Shown piece by piece: positions 61,141 to 64,000 of a stretch of DNA of 64,000 bases. Position numbers and translations under genes: made by a program. The notes under the pieces are model-generated. The model was not told the origin of the DNA and did not search any database. It saw only the letters and a program-made list of their open reading frames with translations. Source of the stretch: Sinomonas mesophila (GTDB lineage: Bacteria; Actinomycetota; Actinomycetes; Actinomycetales; Micrococcaceae); contig NZ_MTIC01000023.1 in the NCBI RefSeq assembly GCF_001999765.1, positions 1 to 64,000 of the forward strand, written 5' to 3'. Positions within the stretch are counted from its first letter, which is position 1. Every line of letters begins with the position of its first letter.

Positions 61141-61262
61141 CCCTGACAGGCCGTGCTCACACAATCATGATTGTGGCATGGACTAATGAAAATGTGAACT
61201 TTATTCCGCGAACGAGTGGATTTTTTACGCTCCGCTACGCCCCGCTGCGGTGGAAGCTCGCC
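61141..61262. other. AT-rich gap with a 16-bp perfect palindrome
   Basis: Between the mannosidase terminator and the convergent membrane-protein gene lies a stretch that is clearly richer in A and T than the rest of the window. It contains the perfect palindrome CACAATCATGATTGTG at 61160-61175 and a run GGATTTTTTACG at about 61213-61224. No convincing gene is visible. Confidence 0.5.
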
Positions 61263-61970
61263 TCAGGCGGGCGCGGTCCGGGCCCGGCGGCGGCCCCTCA
61301 CCGCGGCGATCCAGATGACCGCGAGGCCCGAGAAGAGCAGCAGGAGGGTGCCGTAGTTCATCACCTGCATGACGCCGGTCCAGCCGGTGGGCATGAGGAC
61401 GAACGTGTTGGTGCACGCGAGCAGCACGTAGGCCGTCCCGAGGAGCCCTGCGGCGGCCCGGAGCGGGCCCCGGACCCCGCCACGGGCGGAGCGGAACAGG
61501 GACGGGAGCAGGACGACCCCCGTGAACGTCGGGTAGATCCGGCCGAGCCCGGCGTAGACGTCGAACCACGGGTCGTTGTCGAGGGCGGAGAGCCCGACGC
61601 TCGAGGGCATCTGGTTCATCAGCAGGAAGGACAGCACCGTCCCGGCGGCCACGACCGCGAGCGCGGCGAGACCCCACGGCCCGAGCAGGACTCCCTCGGC
61701 GCCGCGCGCGGCGAAGGCGCGCGAGACGCGCACCGCGAGCAGGAGGCACACGCCGTAGATGATGAAGCGCAGCAGAAGGTTCGCGAGGTTGATGCCCCCG
61801 AGCAGGCTGTCGATCGCGACGTACGGGCCGCCGATGCTCAGGAGGATCGCGGCGGCGAAGAGGGCGAAGAGGCCGAGCATGAGCCGGTTCTCGCCCCGCA
61901 GGGCCGCGGGGACGCGCACGAGCGCGAGGACGAGGGCCACGGCGAACGTCGTCCAGGCGAGCCACGTCAT
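61263..61970 (-). CDS. Seven-helix membrane protein (possibly MAB_1171c-like)
   Basis: This 235-aa integral membrane protein has about seven hydrophobic helices, beginning TWLAWTTFAVALVLALVR and including LLGGINLANLLLRFIIYGVC. Its pattern resembles the N-terminal membrane part of MAB_1171c-type putative transporters, which are usually longer; if so it lacks their cytoplasmic C-terminal half. This assignment is tentative. The start ATG at 61970 overlaps the stop of the HTH gene by four bases (ATGA), so the two are translated together. Confidence 0.65.
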   Translation of the reverse strand: MTWLAWTTFAVALVLALVRVPAALRGENRLMLGLFALFAAAILLSIGGPYVAIDSLLGGINLANLLLRFIIYGVCLLLAVRVSRAFAARGAEGVLLGPWGLAALAVVAAGTVLSFLLMNQMPSSVGLSALDNDPWFDVYAGLGRIYPTFTGVVLLPSLFRSARGGVRGPLRAAAGLLGTAYVLLACTNTFVLMPTGWTGVMQVMNYGTLLLLFSGLAVIWIAAVRGRRRARTAPA

Positions 61971-62719
61971 CCGAGGTGCTCCCAGACCCGGCGCGTCGCA
62001 TGCGCGTCCCGCTCCTCGCGGCGCAGGGCCCGGCCGAGGGCGGCAAGCCTGTCGGCGGCCATGAGGGCCAGGTCGGCGTCGGCCAGCCGCAGCACGGCCT
62101 GCTCGAAGGCCTCGGGCGGCCAGCCCGCCTCCCGCGGCGTCACGAGGCCGGTGACCACGAGCCCGTTGCGCAGCCCGACGCCGGCCTCGCGGGCCGTGCT
62201 CACGGCCAGTTCGGGGCTGAGCCGGTTGGCGCTGAGCTGGGCGGAGAAGTTCTGCGGCGCGATCCCGGAGGCGTGGCTCACGCGCTGGCGCAGCTCGCCG
62301 TCGTCGATCGCCTCGACCCACTGCCGGACGGTCGGCTCGCCCGCCGCAGGGGCGGCGCCGGCCTGCGGGAGCGCGCCCACGGGCTCCGCGGCCGGCGGCC
62401 CTCCCGCATGCTCGCCGCGGACGAGGAGCTCGTGCAGGAGACGGGCCGTGGGCACCTGGCTCAGGAGTTCGGCATCGGTGGGCGGGGCAACACTCACGGC
62501 GAGCTCGCGGTACGGCTCGAAGCGCGCGAGGCCGAGGACGGGGTTCTGCCCGTAGGCGCGGGCGACGGCGACGACGGTCGCCTCCGCGACGCGCCCGCGG
62601 ACGAGCTGCTGGGCGAGGGTGCTGCGCTTGACCCCCGACAGCCGGGAGACGTCGGCGGCGCTCGAACCGGGGGCGAGTTCCTGCAGCCAATGCCGGAAAT
62701 CCAAGGCAGAGACGGGCAC
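61967..62719 (-). CDS. Helix-turn-helix (XRE-like) regulator
   Basis: This 250-aa protein begins with an HTH of XRE/cro type (SSAADVSRLSGVKRSTLAQQ...RVAEATVVAVARAYG, about residues 15-55). A Pro/Ala-rich linker follows, then a helical region with a second HTH-like repeat (ELRQRVSHASGIAPQNFSAQL) and a C-terminal helix RALRREERDAHATRRVW. The GTG at 62719 has GAGGAGGGGGG upstream; longer in-frame reading is unlikely. It is divergent from the ABC exporter gene and coupled to the membrane protein gene, so it probably controls one or both. Confidence 0.72.
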   Translation of the reverse strand: MPVSALDFRHWLQELAPGSSAADVSRLSGVKRSTLAQQLVRGRVAEATVVAVARAYGQNPVLGLARFEPYRELAVSVAPPTDAELLSQVPTARLLHELLVRGEHAGGPPAAEPVGALPQAGAAPAAGEPTVRQWVEAIDDGELRQRVSHASGIAPQNFSAQLSANRLSPELAVSTAREAGVGLRNGLVVTGLVTPREAGWPPEAFEQAVLRLADADLALMAADRLAALGRALRREERDAHATRRVWEHLG

Positions 62720-62785
62720 GGTCCCCCCTCCTCGTCGGCGTCCGACTGCTCGTGTGCGGCCGTTGCGGCTCGCTGCTGAGTAGAT

Positions 62786-62814
62786 TTTACGTCCCCGTCG
62801 CAGTGGCCTATGCT
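62786..62814 (+). promoter_or_regulatory. Promoter of the ABC exporter gene
   Basis: TTTACG (62786-62791) and TATGCT (62809-62814) are separated by 17 bases. The -10 box matches the one before the M23 peptidase gene. The start of transcription would be near 62821, at the foot of a hairpin. Confidence 0.6.
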
Positions 62815-62821
62815 GGTTGCA

Positions 62822-62870
62822 GCCCGTCGGCTCGCGCACCCCCCAATCGCGAGTCGGCGGGCCTTTCATT
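62822..62870 (+). terminator. Terminator-like leader hairpin (possible attenuator)
   Basis: GCCCGTCGGCTCGCG (62822-62836) pairs with CGCGAGTCGGCGGGC (62848-62862) over 15 bp with two G-T pairs, followed by CTTTCATTT. It looks like an intrinsic terminator but lies between the promoter and the start of the ABC exporter gene, so it may regulate read-through. Confidence 0.6.
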
Positions 62871-62900
62871 TCCGGTCCGGACCCTCACGGCGGGAGCACT

Positions 62901-64000
62901 ATGAGCAGCATGTACAACGCGGCGTGGAGCTCGCTGCACCAGATCACGCGGGACAACGGCGGGCGGAACCCGTTCCATCGCGAGACCATCGGCAGGGTCC
63001 TGGCCTTCGCGCGCCCGCACCGCCTGCGGCTCGTGGCCTTTGTCGCGTGCTCGATCGTCACGGCCTTCCTGGCCGTGGCGACTCCCATCCTCGCGGGACG
63101 GGTGGTCGACGCGATCGTGGCCCGCGAGGGCCTGGAGACGGTCGTGCTCCTCGCGGCGCTCATCGCCGGCGTCGCCGTCGCGGATGCTGCGTTCGGCATG
63201 CTCACGCGCTGGCTGTCGGCGACGATCGGCGAGGGCGTGATCCTCGACCTGCGCCGCGCCGTGTTCGACCACGTCCAGAAGATGCCCGTCGCGTTCTTCA
63301 CCCGCACCCGCACGGGCGCCCTCGTGAGCAGGCTCAACAACGACGTCATCGGAGCCCAGGCCGCCTTCGCCGGGACACTCAGCGGCGTCGTGAGCAATTC
63401 CGTCGCGCTCGTGCTCACGGTCGCCGTCATGATCCAGACGTCCTGGCTCGTCACGGTGCTGGCGCTCGTGCTCCTTCCCGTGTTCCTCGTCCCGGCCCGG
63501 CGCATGGGCTCACGCGTGGCGGACCTCCGCCGCGAGGCCTCGGCGCACAACGCCGCGATGAGCACGCAGATGACCGAGCGGTTCTCGGCCCCCGGCGCGA
63601 CGCTCATCAAGCTCTTCGGCCGGCCCGCGGACGAGTCCCGTGAGTTCGCGGTCCGTGCGAGTCGCGTGCGCGACATCGGCATCCGGAGCTCGATGCTCAC
63701 CTTCACGTTCATCACGGCGCTCACCCTCGTCTCGGCGCTCGCCCTCGCGCTCGTCTACGGGGTGGGCGGCTGGCTCGCGATCGGGGGCAGCCTCGCGGCG
63801 GGCGACGTCGTCGTCCTCGCACTGCTGCTGACGCGCCTCTACGCGCCCATCACCAGCCTCTCGAACGCGCGGGTCGAGATCATGGGCGCGCTCGTGAGCT
63901 TCGAGCGTGTCTTCGAGGTGTTAGACCTCACGCCGCTCATCCGCGAGAAGCCCGACGCGCGGGCCCTGCCTGACGACGCGGCGGCCGTCGAGTTCGATGA
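62901..64000 (+). CDS. ABC exporter, fused membrane and ATPase protein (5' part)
   Basis: The gene runs off the window; 366 residues are visible. They form the type 1 ABC exporter membrane domain: six helices (first LVAFVACSIVTAFLAVATPILAG), the coupling-helix region VFDHVQKMPVAFFTRTRTGALVSRLNNDV, and the family stretch SAPGATLIKLFGRPADESREF. The nucleotide-binding domain should follow beyond the end. The cargo is unknown; lipids, peptides or drugs are typical. The ATG at 62901 has CGGGAG upstream. A promoter and leader hairpin precede it. Confidence 0.88.
   Translation, partial: MSSMYNAAWSSLHQITRDNGGRNPFHRETIGRVLAFARPHRLRLVAFVACSIVTAFLAVATPILAGRVVDAIVAREGLETVVLLAALIAGVAVADAAFGMLTRWLSATIGEGVILDLRRAVFDHVQKMPVAFFTRTRTGALVSRLNNDVIGAQAAFAGTLSGVVSNSVALVLTVAVMIQTSWLVTVLALVLLPVFLVPARRMGSRVADLRREASAHNAAMSTQMTERFSAPGATLIKLFGRPADESREFAVRASRVRDIGIRSSMLTFTFITALTLVSALALALVYGVGGWLAIGGSLAAGDVVVLALLLTRLYAPITSLSNARVEIMGALVSFERVFEVLDLTPLIREKPDARALPDDAAAVEFD

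Noticed and set aside
57963-61160. Very long antisense open frame (about 1065 codons) opposite the mannosidase gene
   Set aside because: High third-position GC creates long open frames opposite real genes; the translation has no domain, no ribosome-binding site and low-complexity composition, while the sense strand is a complete GH38 enzyme.
62810-62880. Leader peptide gene (starting MLVAARRLAHPP) regulating the ABC exporter by ribosome stalling
   Set aside because: The frame starts inside the promoter -10 box, has no ribosome-binding site and does not stop before the exporter start.

Overview
The window is high-GC, densely coding DNA from an actinobacterium. The best fit is the family Micrococcaceae (Arthrobacter/Sinomonas-like), judged from gene content and protein motifs, not from any search. 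Pointers are an actinobacterial-type 5S rRNA, an IdeR regulator with its full metal-ligand set, a Tex protein, a DUF3027 gene beside an extended cold-shock protein, a bacterial XPB helicase, c-di-AMP riboswitches ahead of cell-wall hydrolases, frequent GTG starts and many 4-nt start/stop overlaps. No phage, insertion sequence, integrase or CRISPR array is visible; this looks like ordinary chromosomal core and near-core sequence.

Layout. 0-8 kb: end of an rRNA operon (5S and terminator), an SRPBCC protein, DUF2461, DUF4032, a multi-sugar ABC ATPase, otsA-otsB (trehalose synthesis) and a membrane-anchored DsbA-like protein. 8-17.5 kb: tRNA-Thr, a class A penicillin-binding protein, a YciO/Sua5-type protein, a small zinc-ribbon protein, a membrane metal-dependent hydrolase, Tex, a GNAT acetyltransferase and two small membrane proteins. 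17.5-25.4 kb: a tandem glycine riboswitch followed by gcvP-gcvT-gcvH-glyA-sdaA, a glycine-to-serine-to-pyruvate route, closed by a 30-bp-arm perfect palindrome. 25.4-34.6 kb: kinase, HAD hydrolase, DJ-1/PfpI protein, FemX, ThrE-type exporter, siderophore-interacting protein, ung, DUF3263, a LytR_C protein and a periplasmic-binding lipoprotein.

34.6-48.2 kb: groL behind two CIRCE operators, an RNase HI with an NTF2-like tail, an orphan WXG100 protein, an OmpR-type two-component system, XPB helicase with its partner protein, cold-shock/DUF3027 genes, serC and ideR. 48.2-51.4 kb: two ydaO-type c-di-AMP riboswitches preceding an M23 peptidase and two NlpC/P60 proteins. 51.6-57.8 kb: an HNH endonuclease, then mobA-DUF6457-moeA and a Cys-type FdhF/YdeP-like molybdoenzyme with fdhD. 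58-64 kb: a GH38 alpha-mannosidase, a coupled HTH-regulator/seven-helix membrane pair, and the 5' part of an ABC exporter whose leader carries a promoter immediately followed by a terminator-like hairpin.

No unmistakably new multi-gene system is present. The least explained signals are structural: a repeat family with the same forward-forward-reverse-reverse layout at two loci (36.56-36.81 and 57.81-57.90 kb), the long perfect palindrome after sdaA, an AT-rich island with a 16-bp palindrome at 61.14-61.25 kb, the ABC-exporter leader hairpin, and the regulator/membrane pair at 61.3-62.7 kb.
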